DNA from: Butyricicoccus sp. | Lineage (GTDB): Bacteria; Bacillota; Clostridia; Oscillospirales; Butyricicoccaceae | DNA length: 31,419 nt | NCBI GenBank assembly: GCA_020025755.1 | Contig: JAHHRO010000026.1 | Location: forward strand, 1 to 31,419 | Direction: 5' to 3' | Position numbers and translations under genes: made by a program | Notes under the pieces: generated by a model | What the model saw: only the letters and a program-made list of their open reading frames with translations | What the model was told of the DNA's origin: nothing | Databases searched by the model: none | Part shown: one piece after another, positions 1 through 8,324 of the stretch | Numbering within the stretch: the first letter of the stretch is position 1 | Layout: every line of letters starts with the position of its first letter

Positions 1-24
1 GAAGTGAGACATGCGTCTCACTTC
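1..24 (-). terminator. Hairpin downstream of clpC, probable terminator
   Basis: A perfect inverted repeat has 10-base arms (GAAGTGAGAC at 1-10 and GTCTCACTTC at 15-24) and a 4-base ATGC loop. It lies 16 bases beyond the clpC stop codon, so it is well placed to end the ctsR-mcsA-mcsB-clpC transcript. The U-tract expected on the minus strand would fall outside the window, so the terminator role is inferred. Confidence 0.6.
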
Positions 25-40
25 TTAAAAGCAAAAATAC

Positions 41-2515
41 TTATTTTTTATCCTGCAATTGTTCCTGCTGTCCATGCAGTATCAGCTTGCCATCCTGTTC
101 GTCCAGCATGACATGCTCTCCGCGCTTGATCGTACCGCGCAGGAAATCCTCCGCAACCAGATCCTCGACCTCGGACTGGATCGCACGGCGCAGGGGTCTT
201 GCACCATAAACAGGGTCAAAGCCAGCCTTCACGAGATGAGCGCGTGCACCATCTGTCCACTCCATCGTCAGCTCCATCTCGTCCATGCGGTCTGCGACCT
301 GATGCAGCATACTGTCTGCAATCTTTCCGATCTCCTCCTCGGTCAGACGATTGAATACGATGATCTCATCAATACGGTTGATGAGCTCCGGACGGAATGC
401 TTCCTTGAGGTCAGCAAGCACTTCCTTCTTGATCTCCTCAAAGGTCGGCTCACTGTCAGACTGTGCATCGCCGCCGAATCCAAGCGTCTTGCGGTTCTTT
501 CCGGTGATCTTCTGTGCGCCAATGTTGGAAGTCATGATGAGCACCGTGTTCTTAAAGTCTACCTTGCGTCCCTGACCGTCTGTCAGCTGTCCATCCTCCA
601 AAATTTGCAGCAGGATATTGAACACATCGGGATGCGCCTTTTCGATCTCATCAAACAGAATGACCGAATAGGGCTTTCTTCTGACCTTCTCAGTCAGCTG
701 TCCGCCCTCGTCATAGCCTACATAACCCGGAGGCGATCCGATCATACGCGCAACACTGTGTTTTTCCATATATTCGGACATATCAAAACGCAGCATGGCG
801 TTTTCGTCCCCAAACATGGACTGCGCAAGTGCCTTGCACAGCTCGGTTTTGCCGACGCCCGTTGGTCCTAAGAAGATAAAGGAACCGATCGGACGCTTGG
901 GATCGCGCAGACCGACACGCCCACGGCGAATGGCACGGGAAACGGCACTGACTGCCTCATCCTGTCCAATGACACGCGCATGCAGGGTATCCTCCAAATG
1001 CAGCAGTCTCTCACCCTCGTCCTCTGTCAGACGTGCTGCCGGAATCCCTGTCCATCCTGCAATGACCTCCGCAATATCTTCCGGTGTCACTGCACCCTTG
1101 GCAGATGCCTTACTTTCATTCCACGCCTTGCGCTGCTCGGCGATCTCTTCTTTCTTTTTGCTTTCCTCATCGCGCAGCTTTGCCGCCCGCTCGTAATCCT
1201 GCGCACGGACTGCCTCGTCCTTTTGTGCATTCAGTGCGGACAGTGCATCCTCCGCCGCCTTAAGGGTATCTGGTGGGGTCATGGCATGCATACGCACACG
1301 CGAACATGCTTCATCCACGAGGTCGATCGCCTTATCCGGAAGCTGTCTGCCCGAGACATAGCGCACGGACAGTTTGACAGCCGCTTCAATGGCTTCGTCA
1401 GAAATCTGTATCCCATGATGTGCTTCATAGCGGTCACGCAGTCCCTTTAAAATCTCAATGGCATCCTCCGGAGACGGTTCACTGACGGTGACCGGCTGGA
1501 AGCGACGCTCCAAAGCTGCATCCTTCTCAATATGCTTGCGATACTCATCCAGTGTAGTCGCGCCAATGATCTGAATTTCTCCGCGTGCCAATGCCGGCTT
1601 GAGGATATTTGCCGCATCGACTGCGCCCTCTGCCGCGCCAGCACCCACGATCATGTGCAATTCATCAATAAACAAGATCACATCATGTGCCTTTTTCAAT
1701 TCCTTGAGTACCGTCTTGATGCGTTCCTCAAACTCACCGCGGTACTTTGCACCTGCGATCATACCGGTCAGATCCAGCGCAATGAGCCGCTTGTTTTTGA
1801 GATTATCCGGTACATCGCCCGAGGCGATCTTCTGTGCCAAACCTTCCGCCACAGCAGTCTTGCCAACACCCGGATCACCAATGAGTGCCGGATTGTTCTT
1901 GGTGCGGCGTGACAGGATCTGGATCACACGATCGATCTCATTTTGTCTGCCAATAACCGGATCGAGATTTCCATCGTGCGCTTCCTGCGTCAGATCCTTG
2001 CCATATTGTGCAAGTGCCTTGCCGCCACCTGAAGAACCACGCTCCTGTGCGCCTGCGGCATTATTTGACTCGGTCTTTTGTCCCATTTTCTGTGCGAGTG
2101 TCTGAAGCAGGGCAGCCGGATCGATCCCCATTGCGCTAAGGATCGAGATCGCCACATTTTGTCCTTCTCGCAAAATGCCCAGCAGCAGATGCTCCGTACC
2201 GACATAGTTGTGTCCCAGCTGTGCAGCACTTGCAACTGCAAGCTCGATCACGCGCTTGGTGCGCGGGGTCAAGCCCTGCGGCGCACTTGGATCAGGCGTG
2301 CCAAATCCGATCTGCTTTTCGATCTGCTGCTCTACGGCTTCCGTAGTCACGCCCGCATCTGTCAGGATACGATAGGCAAGACCGCCGCCCTCTAATAAAA
2401 GTCCATCGAGCAAATGCTCAGAACCTACATAATTATGCCCCATGCGTCCGGCAGTCTCCTGCGCAAGCTGAAGTGCAACCGAAGCACGGTCGGTAAAACG
2501 ATTGTGGAAAAACAT
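41..2515 (-). CDS. clpC: ClpC, class III stress AAA+ unfoldase of the ClpCP protease
   Basis: Hexameric Hsp100 ATPase that unfolds aggregated or arginine-phosphorylated proteins and feeds them to ClpP in the cytosol. At 824 aa it has the full family architecture. Two Clp-N repeats cover about 1-145. The first AAA+ module has Walker A GDPGVGKT (213-220) and Walker B ILFIDE (280-285). A UVR-type coiled-coil segment lies at about 430-462. The second AAA+ module has Walker A GPTGVGKT (550-557) and Walker B VILFDE (618-623). An LGF tripeptide at 678-680 is the loop that docks ClpP. The UVR/M-domain segment separates ClpC from ClpA. The ATG at 2515 is preceded by AGGGG, and the gene starts 33 bases after the mcsB stop. 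It is the last gene of the CtsR-controlled operon. Confidence 0.97.
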   Translation of the reverse strand: MFFHNRFTDRASVALQLAQETAGRMGHNYVGSEHLLDGLLLEGGGLAYRILTDAGVTTEAVEQQIEKQIGFGTPDPSAPQGLTPRTKRVIELAVASAAQLGHNYVGTEHLLLGILREGQNVAISILSAMGIDPAALLQTLAQKMGQKTESNNAAGAQERGSSGGGKALAQYGKDLTQEAHDGNLDPVIGRQNEIDRVIQILSRRTKNNPALIGDPGVGKTAVAEGLAQKIASGDVPDNLKNKRLIALDLTGMIAGAKYRGEFEERIKTVLKELKKAHDVILFIDELHMIVGAGAAEGAVDAANILKPALARGEIQIIGATTLDEYRKHIEKDAALERRFQPVTVSEPSPEDAIEILKGLRDRYEAHHGIQISDEAIEAAVKLSVRYVSGRQLPDKAIDLVDEACSRVRMHAMTPPDTLKAAEDALSALNAQKDEAVRAQDYERAAKLRDEESKKKEEIAEQRKAWNESKASAKGAVTPEDIAEVIAGWTGIPAARLTEDEGERLLHLEDTLHARVIGQDEAVSAVSRAIRRGRVGLRDPKRPIGSFIFLGPTGVGKTELCKALAQSMFGDENAMLRFDMSEYMEKHSVARMIGSPPGYVGYDEGGQLTEKVRRKPYSVILFDEIEKAHPDVFNILLQILEDGQLTDGQGRKVDFKNTVLIMTSNIGAQKITGKNRKTLGFGGDAQSDSEPTFEEIKKEVLADLKEAFRPELINRIDEIIVFNRLTEEEIGKIADSMLHQVADRMDEMELTMEWTDGARAHLVKAGFDPVYGARPLRRAIQSEVEDLVAEDFLRGTIKRGEHVMLDEQDGKLILHGQQEQLQDKK

Positions 2516-2548
2516 TCAAAACACCCCTTTCAGGTGAACCTGTCATTT

Positions 2549-3556
2549 TTAGTCGTTGATTTGTAATGCGGCAGTATCTCTCCGCAGTCGTTCCGCACGG
2601 ATACGGTCGCGTGTCCCCGGCTCGCCTGCAATGAGTGCCGGTCGGGTATCCTGCTCGGCATCCATGAGGGTCTGTGCAGATACACCGGACAGATATCCCA
2701 TTTGTAAGCCAATCAGCACATCGGAAATACACCGTGACGCCTCCTCAGAGGATAACAGCCGTGCATGACGCAGCGTGCCTGCTGCTCTTGCAATGCGATC
2801 GAACATGGCATCTTCGTTGGCGGTGCGCACCTGCTCTCTCGCTTTCTTTTCCTGATCGATCACCTCGGTCGCCGCCGCGATCAGCTTTTCTACGATGGCA
2901 TCTTCACTCAGCCCCAAGGTGATCTGGTTGGACAGCTGATAGAAGCCGCCTGCCGCATTGGTTCCTTCTCCATACGCGCCGCGCACGGCAAAGCCCTGCC
3001 GTGCTGCCCATGCGATCATACGCTCGACCGCGCCCGATTCTGTCAGGACAGGCAGATGCAGCATAACGGACACACGCAAGCCAGTTCCCAGATTGGACGG
3101 ACAGGCGGTGAGGTATCCGAGCTGGTCGCTGTAATCAAAGGAAACACGGGAGGCGATCAAATCCGCAATGCGACGCGCCGTCTCCATACACTCCTTCGGG
3201 CACAAGCCTGTGCCCATGACCTGCAATCGAATGTGATCTTCTTCCCCCAGCATAATCGCGATATCGCCCACTTCCGAGGCAATGAGCTTGCCGCCATGTT
3301 GTGCAAAAGCAGGGGAGATCATGTGTTTTTCGATCAGCTGCATTGCCTCACGGCTGCCTGCACGCACATCGGTCATCGTCAGACCCTTGGAGACTGCCGG
3401 AGCCGTTTGCAGGGCATCCCATACCTGATGCGCGATCTCATCAAGCTGTCCCGGTGTCAGGTTGCGGTATGGATATCCTTTGACGTTACGCGCCAGACGC
3501 ACGCGAGTGGAAGCGGCAAGACCGGAAAAACCGCCCTGAATTGCAAAGTTACGCAT
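2549..3556 (-). CDS. mcsB: McsB, protein-arginine kinase
   Basis: Phosphagen-kinase-fold enzyme that phosphorylates arginines on misfolded proteins and on CtsR, marking them for ClpCP. The 335-aa product carries the nucleotide-binding STRVRLARN segment (16-24), a GEEDHIR loop (104-110) and the CPSNLGTG catalytic motif with Cys152. Near the C-terminus is RDRIRA (316-321), matching the RDxxRA-type phosphoarginine-sensing motif of McsB. The reading frame continues upstream, but the start at 3556 is preferred: it has a GGAGGG ribosome site 8 bases away and gives the family N-terminus MRNF. It overlaps the mcsA 3' end by 8 bases, which suggests translational coupling with its activator McsA. Confidence 0.96.
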   Translation of the reverse strand: MRNFAIQGGFSGLAASTRVRLARNVKGYPYRNLTPGQLDEIAHQVWDALQTAPAVSKGLTMTDVRAGSREAMQLIEKHMISPAFAQHGGKLIASEVGDIAIMLGEEDHIRLQVMGTGLCPKECMETARRIADLIASRVSFDYSDQLGYLTACPSNLGTGLRVSVMLHLPVLTESGAVERMIAWAARQGFAVRGAYGEGTNAAGGFYQLSNQITLGLSEDAIVEKLIAAATEVIDQEKKAREQVRTANEDAMFDRIARAAGTLRHARLLSSEEASRCISDVLIGLQMGYLSGVSAQTLMDAEQDTRPALIAGEPGTRDRIRAERLRRDTAALQIND

Positions 3557-4061
3557 GATCCTGTCCCTCCAATCTGCGGATCTCGTCACGCAGGCGTGCC
3601 GCTTCTTCATAATTCTCCTGTTTGATCGCGGCATCCAGTTTATTTTTGAGTTCTTCTGTCTGGCTCTGCATCGGCTGTGCCGGACTCTGGGAACGCGGTG
3701 CAGTCCCGACATGCGCCGTAGCCCCATGCAGCTTACGGATATACGGCGTCAGTATGGATTCAAATGTGTGGTAGCAATCCGCGCAGCCCACGCGTCCAGT
3801 ACGCTGCAATTCTGACTCGGTCATCCCACAGGTTGGGCATCTCTGTCCACCGCCCAGCTGAGAAACCTGACCGAACGGAACGGAAAAAAGGGGTGTGTGG
3901 GTGAAAAACGGATCTTCAAACCAGCCGCTGAACGGACTTTGGAATGTTTGTCCCAGCTGCTTTGCGCACTCTGGGCATAAATGCATTTCTTTGGTTTGAC
4001 CATTGATGGTCTGTTTCCAATACATGGTCGCTTCATTCTGATTACAATTTTGACACAACAT
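3549..4061 (-). CDS. mcsA: McsA, zinc-binding activator of McsB
   Basis: Activator and adaptor of the McsB arginine kinase. The 170-aa protein has paired zinc-binding CxxC motifs at C3/C6 with C29/C32, and again at C75/C78 with C93/C96. A C-terminal UVR domain (about 136-165, with YEEAARLRDEIRRLE) is predicted to form a helical hairpin resembling the one in ClpC. The order ctsR-mcsA-mcsB-clpC is the usual one in Firmicutes. The ATG at 4061 follows AAGGAG and lies 36 bases after ctsR. Confidence 0.94.
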   Translation of the reverse strand: MLCQNCNQNEATMYWKQTINGQTKEMHLCPECAKQLGQTFQSPFSGWFEDPFFTHTPLFSVPFGQVSQLGGGQRCPTCGMTESELQRTGRVGCADCYHTFESILTPYIRKLHGATAHVGTAPRSQSPAQPMQSQTEELKNKLDAAIKQENYEEAARLRDEIRRLEGQDHA

Positions 4062-4097
4062 AAACGGTCAACTCCTTTTATTCAAAATCAAATTCTT

Positions 4098-4550
4098 TCA
4101 GGTCGTAACGCCCATCACGGCGCACCGGAAAATTGCAGCGCGCAGACGGTCACGGTCGGAGGGGGAAACCTCCGAGAGCGCACCGTCCGAGCAAGCACCC
4201 ATGAGGAGTGCCCCCTCGCGCGGTGTGAGCAGGCCAATGGATAGAAAGGAACGCAGCAGCCGCGCCGCCTCATTCTGGCTCAGCTGTCCGCCGACTGCAC
4301 GCGCTGCCTCCAACAGCATCCGCTGTTTGTCGTCCTGCACACGCACGATGCGGATATATCCGCCGCCGCCGCGGCGAGACTCAACCAGATACCCATTTTC
4401 CGGCGTAAAACGGGTCTCAATGACATAGTTGATCTGACTGGGTACGCAGGAAAACCGCTCCGCCAGACCGCGCCGCTGTAATTCCGCAACGCCCCCGCCA
4501 TCGGATAAACAATCCAGTATAAACGCGGCAATGGTATCTGACATCTTCAT
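4098..4550 (-). CDS. ctsR: CtsR, class III heat-shock repressor
   Basis: DNA-binding repressor of clp genes; heat or McsB activity relieves repression. The 150-aa product has an N-terminal winged helix-turn-helix (about 5-70). The beta-wing RRGGGGYIRI (59-68) is the strongly conserved, heat-sensing part of the family. An in-frame GTG exists at 4559, but the ATG at 4550 is chosen because GAGGTG (4557-4562) lies 6 bases upstream of it and because CtsR proteins begin close to the MSDxI segment. The gene is first in its operon, and two matching heptad-pair operators surround its promoter, so autoregulation is expected. Confidence 0.94.
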   Translation of the reverse strand: MKMSDTIAAFILDCLSDGGGVAELQRRGLAERFSCVPSQINYVIETRFTPENGYLVESRRGGGGYIRIVRVQDDKQRMLLEAARAVGGQLSQNEAARLLRSFLSIGLLTPREGALLMGACSDGALSEVSPSDRDRLRAAIFRCAVMGVTT

Positions 4551-4594
4551 AAATGACACCTCGATTTCGATTTGGTCAGGATGTTCTTTTCCTA

Positions 4595-4611
4595 TCTGAC
4601 CTTTCCTGACC
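4595..4611 (-). promoter_or_regulatory. CtsR operator, downstream copy
   Basis: Read on the minus strand this is GGTCAGG-AAA-GGTCAGA, a tandem heptad with a 3-base spacer. It resembles the CtsR consensus (A/G)GTCAAA-NAN-(A/G)GTCAAA. It lies just downstream of the predicted transcription start, about +5 to +21, where a bound repressor would block initiation. Confidence 0.8.
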
Positions 4612-4622
4612 TTCTGATTCTT

Positions 4623-4650
4623 ATTATAATCCTCCTCTGAAAAAATGCAA
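4623..4650 (-). promoter_or_regulatory. Promoter of the ctsR-mcsA-mcsB-clpC operon
   Basis: On the minus strand there is TTGCAT (4645-4650), a 16-base spacer and a perfect TATAAT (4623-4628). The predicted start is near 4616, giving a 5' leader of about 65 bases. CtsR-type heptad pairs sit on either side. Confidence 0.75.
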
Positions 4651-4658
4651 GAGAAATT

Positions 4659-4675
4659 TTTGACCTTTCCTGACC
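4659..4675 (-). promoter_or_regulatory. CtsR operator, upstream copy
   Basis: Minus-strand GGTCAGG-AAA-GGTCAAA. One heptad is an exact consensus match and the spacer fits NAN. It lies just upstream of the -35 element, 64 bases from the second operator, so the two bracket the promoter. Confidence 0.82.
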
Positions 4676-4874
4676 TTTATCAGATATTATATGGATCTAT
4701 CCTTATAAATACTCCTGATTTCTCTCTCTATCTCATTTTTTCTTTCATTTTCATTTTTCTGACGTACCTGATCTTCCCTTCTTATGATACCCAATTCCGT
4801 ACCACAAAAAACCGCTGATTTTTGAACTTTTTTTGTCCAAATAAGTTGTATATGGCTAACATCATCCAAAACAC

Positions 4875-4902
4875 TTGCCTTTTTTGAAACTTATGATAAA
4901 AT
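4875..4902 (+). promoter_or_regulatory. Probable promoter of the ferredoxin gene
   Basis: TTGCCT (4875-4880), a 16-base spacer and TAAAAT (4897-4902), ending 34 bases before the ATG. About 200 T-rich bases between this and the CtsR operators (4676-4874) show no gene or clear site. Confidence 0.5.
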
Positions 4903-4936
4903 TAGAGATGTAATTTGAATTGGAGGTGCAATCATA

Positions 4937-5107
4937 ATGGCATACGTAATTTCTGGAGCTTGCATCAGCTGTGGTTCTTGTGCAGGTGAGTGCCCGGTTG
5001 GCGCAATCGCTGAGGGTGATGGTCAGTACGTAATCAACGCTGACGCTTGTGTTGACTGCGGTACTTGCGCTGGTGCTTGCCCGGTAGGTGCGATCTCTCA
5101 GGGCTAA
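4937..5107 (+). CDS. Clostridial-type 2[4Fe-4S] ferredoxin (56 aa)
   Basis: Small electron carrier for anaerobic metabolism such as pyruvate:ferredoxin oxidoreductase and hydrogenase partners. The 56-aa protein is two pseudo-symmetric halves, each with CxxCxxCxxxCP: Cys 9, 12, 15, 19 and Cys 38, 41, 44, 48, each set completed by a Pro. This is the exact layout and length of the classical clostridial ferredoxin. A strong GGAGGT (4922-4927) lies 9 bases before the ATG. The gene is monocistronic with its own promoter and a strong terminator, as expected for an abundant carrier. Two cubane clusters are inferred from the eight cysteines. Confidence 0.96.
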   Translation: MAYVISGACISCGSCAGECPVGAIAEGDGQYVINADACVDCGTCAGACPVGAISQG

Positions 5108-5138
5108 TTCGCTCTGATCGTGTAATTTGCAAAATGAG

Positions 5139-5169
5139 AAACCCTTTCGCTTTCGCGAAAGGGTTTTTT
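5139..5169 (+). terminator. Rho-independent terminator of the ferredoxin gene
   Basis: A 12-bp perfect stem (AAACCCTTTCGC at 5139-5150 with GCGAAAGGGTTT at 5155-5166), a TTTC loop and a run of T to 5169. The stem also has A-rich sequence on its left, so it may act in both directions for the convergent gene ending at 5185. Confidence 0.88.
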
Positions 5170-5184
5170 CATGCTTGTTTTTCC

Positions 5185-6306
5185 TTATTTTCTGCCGAGC
5201 AAACGTCTTGCAATGCCTTTCAGCTTCTGTACCGTGCTTTCCTTGGTATAATCTGCCACAACAGCCGCAAGCGGTTCATGTTCCAATCGCTTCCAAACTT
5301 CTGCACGCTGTGGATGATCATGCGCTGAGGTCGTAATCGCCGGATTGTACCGCACGGCATCCGCAAATGATACTGCCTTGCTCTCCACACGATCCGTAAG
5401 CTTTGCGATCGCCTGCCGCCCTCGCTCGGTCTGGATCAGTACCACCGAGGTCCCCTTGTCATCGTCCATCTCTGGCAGGATCTTTTCAATGCCCCAGAAA
5501 TCGCCCAAGGTCAGATCGGCATAGCCGCCCGTCTTTGCTGGGCAGTCGGTACAGGAAGGGCGGTTATACAGATCGCGTAAAAATCCCTTCATATACGGAT
5601 CCTGCATCACCGGACGAAAGATCTCTTTGCCGTTGACCAGATAATTGGTTGCATAATGCTTCCAGCTGTCACGCTTATCACGGAAGCGCACATCGGTCAC
5701 CAGCCCAAGCTCCTTTAGATTCTTTTCCCAGATCTTCGGTGAGGGAACACCATGGCATACGATCGCCAGTGTCAGCACCTTATCTGCATCTGCTCCCAGA
5801 TAATTTCGTAATCCCTCTGTCTGGCAAGGTGTGCCGGAAAACAACACCGGAACCCCATTATCTACCAGATCACGGATCTGACGGAACGTATCTGAGAGAT
5901 CGGACTGTACATACTTTGCCCCACGCATTCCCTCAACACCGGTCTCATCCCATACGATGGTATGGTGTACCCGAAAGTTTTCGTCGAACACTGCACCACA
6001 GACTGCGCCGCCCTGCTGTAAAATATCCGTCGAAAGCAGGGAAAATACGCCACCAGAGGAAGAAAACAGACGCAGCGCATTGTCCTTTGCACGGATCGCC
6101 ATTGCCTGCGGCTCCGGTGGGTTCTTTGTCCGATTGAGGCACGGGCAAACCCCCTCGCAGGCATCGCAGCCGATACAGAGCTCCATATCCACCTCGGGAT
6201 ACGCAAAGCCCTCTGCATCGCGATGAAAGCGAATACAGTTCTGCGGACACACCGCCTCACAAGCCGTACAGCCGCAGCACTGTGTCTTGTCTTTGATTTG
6301 TATCAT
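5185..6306 (-). CDS. FrhB-like iron-sulfur oxidoreductase (coenzyme F420 hydrogenase/dehydrogenase beta-subunit family)
   Basis: The 373-aa protein begins with a two-cluster ferredoxin domain: CxxCxxCxxxCP at Cys 10, 13, 16, 20 and again at Cys 44, 47, 50, 54. An FrhB-type N and C domain follows, with segments such as SSSGGVFS, GTPCQ, CHGVPSPKIW and LTLGDFWG that are typical of this family in gut Clostridia. Members pass electrons between flavin and Fe-S centres. Many sit beside polysaccharide pyruvyl transferases, but none is present here, so the substrate is unknown. F420 dependence should not be assumed. The ATG at 6306 is preceded by AAGGTGG, 11 bases away. The gene is convergent with the ferredoxin gene, a possible electron partner, which is inference. 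Confidence 0.8.
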   Translation of the reverse strand: MIQIKDKTQCCGCTACEAVCPQNCIRFHRDAEGFAYPEVDMELCIGCDACEGVCPCLNRTKNPPEPQAMAIRAKDNALRLFSSSGGVFSLLSTDILQQGGAVCGAVFDENFRVHHTIVWDETGVEGMRGAKYVQSDLSDTFRQIRDLVDNGVPVLFSGTPCQTEGLRNYLGADADKVLTLAIVCHGVPSPKIWEKNLKELGLVTDVRFRDKRDSWKHYATNYLVNGKEIFRPVMQDPYMKGFLRDLYNRPSCTDCPAKTGGYADLTLGDFWGIEKILPEMDDDKGTSVVLIQTERGRQAIAKLTDRVESKAVSFADAVRYNPAITTSAHDHPQRAEVWKRLEHEPLAAVVADYTKESTVQKLKGIARRLLGRK

Positions 6307-6332
6307 AATAAAAAATCCACCTTTTCTCGAAT

Positions 6333-6350
6333 CGGGTGATCGGTCACCCG
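6333..6350. promoter_or_regulatory. Perfect palindrome at the transcription start of the FrhB-like gene
   Basis: CGGGTGA (6333-6339) and TCACCCG (6344-6350) form 7-base arms around a 4-base centre. It lies immediately downstream of the minus-strand -10 box, about +3 to +20. It could be a repressor operator or a 5' stabilising hairpin. Confidence 0.5.
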
Positions 6351-6359
6351 TTCAGGTTG

Positions 6360-6388
6360 ATTATAACACGCCTGCCTTGCCATGTAAA
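6360..6388 (-). promoter_or_regulatory. Promoter of the FrhB-like gene
   Basis: Minus strand: TTTACA (6383-6388), a 17-base spacer and TATAAT (6360-6365). It lies between the terminator of the upstream gene and the FrhB-like start codon, so the gene is its own transcription unit. Confidence 0.8.
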
Positions 6389-6390
6389 TC

Positions 6391-6424
6391 GAAGAAAAAG
6401 CCGCAGTGCCCAAAGCACTGCGGC
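6391..6424 (-). terminator. Terminator of the DUF4914-type gene
   Basis: Minus strand: a 10-bp stem (GCCGCAGTGC with GCACTGCGGC, arms 6415-6424 and 6400-6409) with a 5-base loop, followed by TTTTTCTTC. It starts 17 bases after the stop codon at 6441. Confidence 0.9.
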
Positions 6425-6440
6425 GAATCGAATTTTCAGC

Positions 6441-8312
6441 TTACAGCTTGATCGGTGTGATCTTGCAGTAGTCCTCAATGGTACCACCATTGCGGAAGCA
6501 GTCGATGATCTCGCGACCCAGCGGATCAAGGTCATCGGTATAGAACTTATCAAGTTCCTTCGCGAAGAAATCAGTCAGGATCTTCGCACCTGCATCATAG
6601 CCATCTCTGCCCAAACGATCCTGCGTCTCAGTACGCAGATACTTGGAACGGATGGGCTGCCCCTCGATGACCATTTCCTTAAGCGCGTAACCAAGCAGCG
6701 GACAGCGTGCCGGTTCCAGCTTATCTCTCTTGATATGACCATTGTGGCGTGCAAGCCATTCACGGCTGATCCATTCTGCCGCAAATCCAACGCGGTATAC
6801 ACCGATATGCTGGTTCGGGATCAGGACATAGCGTGTATTCGGGCACTTTACGATCTGCTCGAGCAAAAGGTTTGCCTGCTTGACGCGCAGACCGGTTGCA
6901 AACGGCCAATAAGAGCCTACGCCCTCACTCTTGAGCTCACCGCCACCAACGATGGACGGATTCTTAAAGCCGCGCGGTGCGACCAGACGCCACATCCAAG
7001 CCAGTGCAGGGGGGATAAAGTGCATCATACCCATGATGCCATAGTTCGGGTTCTCACGGGTAGAGGGTGGCATACGCGTGCCAAAGGAGCGGATATCGAC
7101 CTCGACCGGCTCATCCACGATATGCGGTACCTTGGAGCGCGGTACGATCGCACGCGGATTCGGACAGGGCTTGCCATTGGAATCGAGCGAGTGCTCCCAA
7201 ATCAGGCTGGTCGCGCCAACCACACCCTGGATATTGAAAAATACCAGCGGCTCATCCGGCTCGGTGCAAATACGTTCATAGATGGGATCGCAGCCATAGT
7301 GGGTCACACCGTCCATACGCAGGAACCAGCCATCCTCACCATCGACCAGAACCAGCTTACCGCTGTCATTCTGGAGGCTTGGATAGCAGGTCGCCATATC
7401 GTCACAGACCGGCTCGATATGGCTGGTGCTGCCAATATGCAGCATAGTCTTTTCTCCTGTGATGGTATTGGTAGAGAGCAGAACGCTGCCGTCCTCATTG
7501 CGTGCAACATCCTGAAGCATCTCACTCTTGCCACCGCCGGATGCACCCTCATGCATGATAACAAGTTCATTGTCATACTGTGTGACCATACGGCCGCAGG
7601 AAGCATGTGCGGTGACCCAATCCTCATGCTCACCGATATCGAGCAGAACGGAATAGACACCCTTCTTTGCAGAAGGACCCGGATACAGGTTGTAAGCAAA
7701 AACCTCATGGCAGTCGTCCAAACGGTTGTGTACTACCACCTGACGGCCATCAAAATGCGTATGGCGGAAGGGAGGTGCTACATATACGATCGAGCGTGGT
7801 GCAAAGCCCTCGGATTCCTCCGCAGAGATGAAGCCCTGCAAATTTGCCATCGCGTAAGCAAAGAATGCTGCATTGCGCGGACAAATCAGGATAGAGCCAT
7901 AGCCATACTGATTGCCGCCTGCATTGAACGGCATTACGATCAGCTCCTGTGTCTTGAGCCATGCATAGGTCTCTTCCTTACACTTTTCAAAGCTATATCC
8001 ATATACATCGGAGAAGCGCGGCTTATCGGTCGGCTTGTCGTCACCAATGCGCATGCAGTCCGGATCACGGCGGCGCATATAGTCCTCCGGATAGTTTACA
8101 ACCACTGCATTTTTTGCACGAACGACTGTTGCTTCGCAGACTTCCCCACGGCCAGCAACATCATACACAACATCATACTTTCCGGAACGGCCGGTGCCAA
8201 AGACCATCTCATACAGTTCCTGTTTCGTGGTCGGTACGGAAACGCCCTTACATTCTTCCAGCACATCAGCCAGTGCAGGCGTCCATGTGAATTTTTTCAA
8301 AAATCGATTCAT
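6441..8312 (-). CDS. Uncharacterised P-loop protein, DUF4914-type, PEPCK-like
   Basis: A 623-aa protein of unknown function. Overall sequence and length fit the DUF4914 family as I recall it. A glycine-rich P-loop GASGGGKS (256-263), inside HEGASGGGKSEM, has the GxSGxGK(S/T) form seen in ATP-type phosphoenolpyruvate carboxykinases and HPr kinases. Other notable segments are VLVDGEDGWFLRMDG, which could be a Walker-B/metal-binding region, and PFRHTHFDGRQVVVHNRLDD. No signal peptide or membrane span is visible, so it is probably cytosolic. The ATG at 8312 follows AAGGAGG, and the gene has its own promoter and terminator. A nucleotide-dependent kinase or carboxykinase-like activity is inference; the substrate cannot be read from the sequence. 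Confidence 0.68.
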   Translation of the reverse strand: MNRFLKKFTWTPALADVLEECKGVSVPTTKQELYEMVFGTGRSGKYDVVYDVAGRGEVCEATVVRAKNAVVVNYPEDYMRRRDPDCMRIGDDKPTDKPRFSDVYGYSFEKCKEETYAWLKTQELIVMPFNAGGNQYGYGSILICPRNAAFFAYAMANLQGFISAEESEGFAPRSIVYVAPPFRHTHFDGRQVVVHNRLDDCHEVFAYNLYPGPSAKKGVYSVLLDIGEHEDWVTAHASCGRMVTQYDNELVIMHEGASGGGKSEMLQDVARNEDGSVLLSTNTITGEKTMLHIGSTSHIEPVCDDMATCYPSLQNDSGKLVLVDGEDGWFLRMDGVTHYGCDPIYERICTEPDEPLVFFNIQGVVGATSLIWEHSLDSNGKPCPNPRAIVPRSKVPHIVDEPVEVDIRSFGTRMPPSTRENPNYGIMGMMHFIPPALAWMWRLVAPRGFKNPSIVGGGELKSEGVGSYWPFATGLRVKQANLLLEQIVKCPNTRYVLIPNQHIGVYRVGFAAEWISREWLARHNGHIKRDKLEPARCPLLGYALKEMVIEGQPIRSKYLRTETQDRLGRDGYDAGAKILTDFFAKELDKFYTDDLDPLGREIIDCFRNGGTIEDYCKITPIKL

Positions 8313-8324
8313 TACAGGTCCTCC

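Noticed and set aside
4687..4869. 60-aa minus-strand frame upstream of ctsR
   Set aside because: No ribosome site or promoter; its 3' end lies against the upstream CtsR operator. The composition reflects T-rich intergenic DNA.
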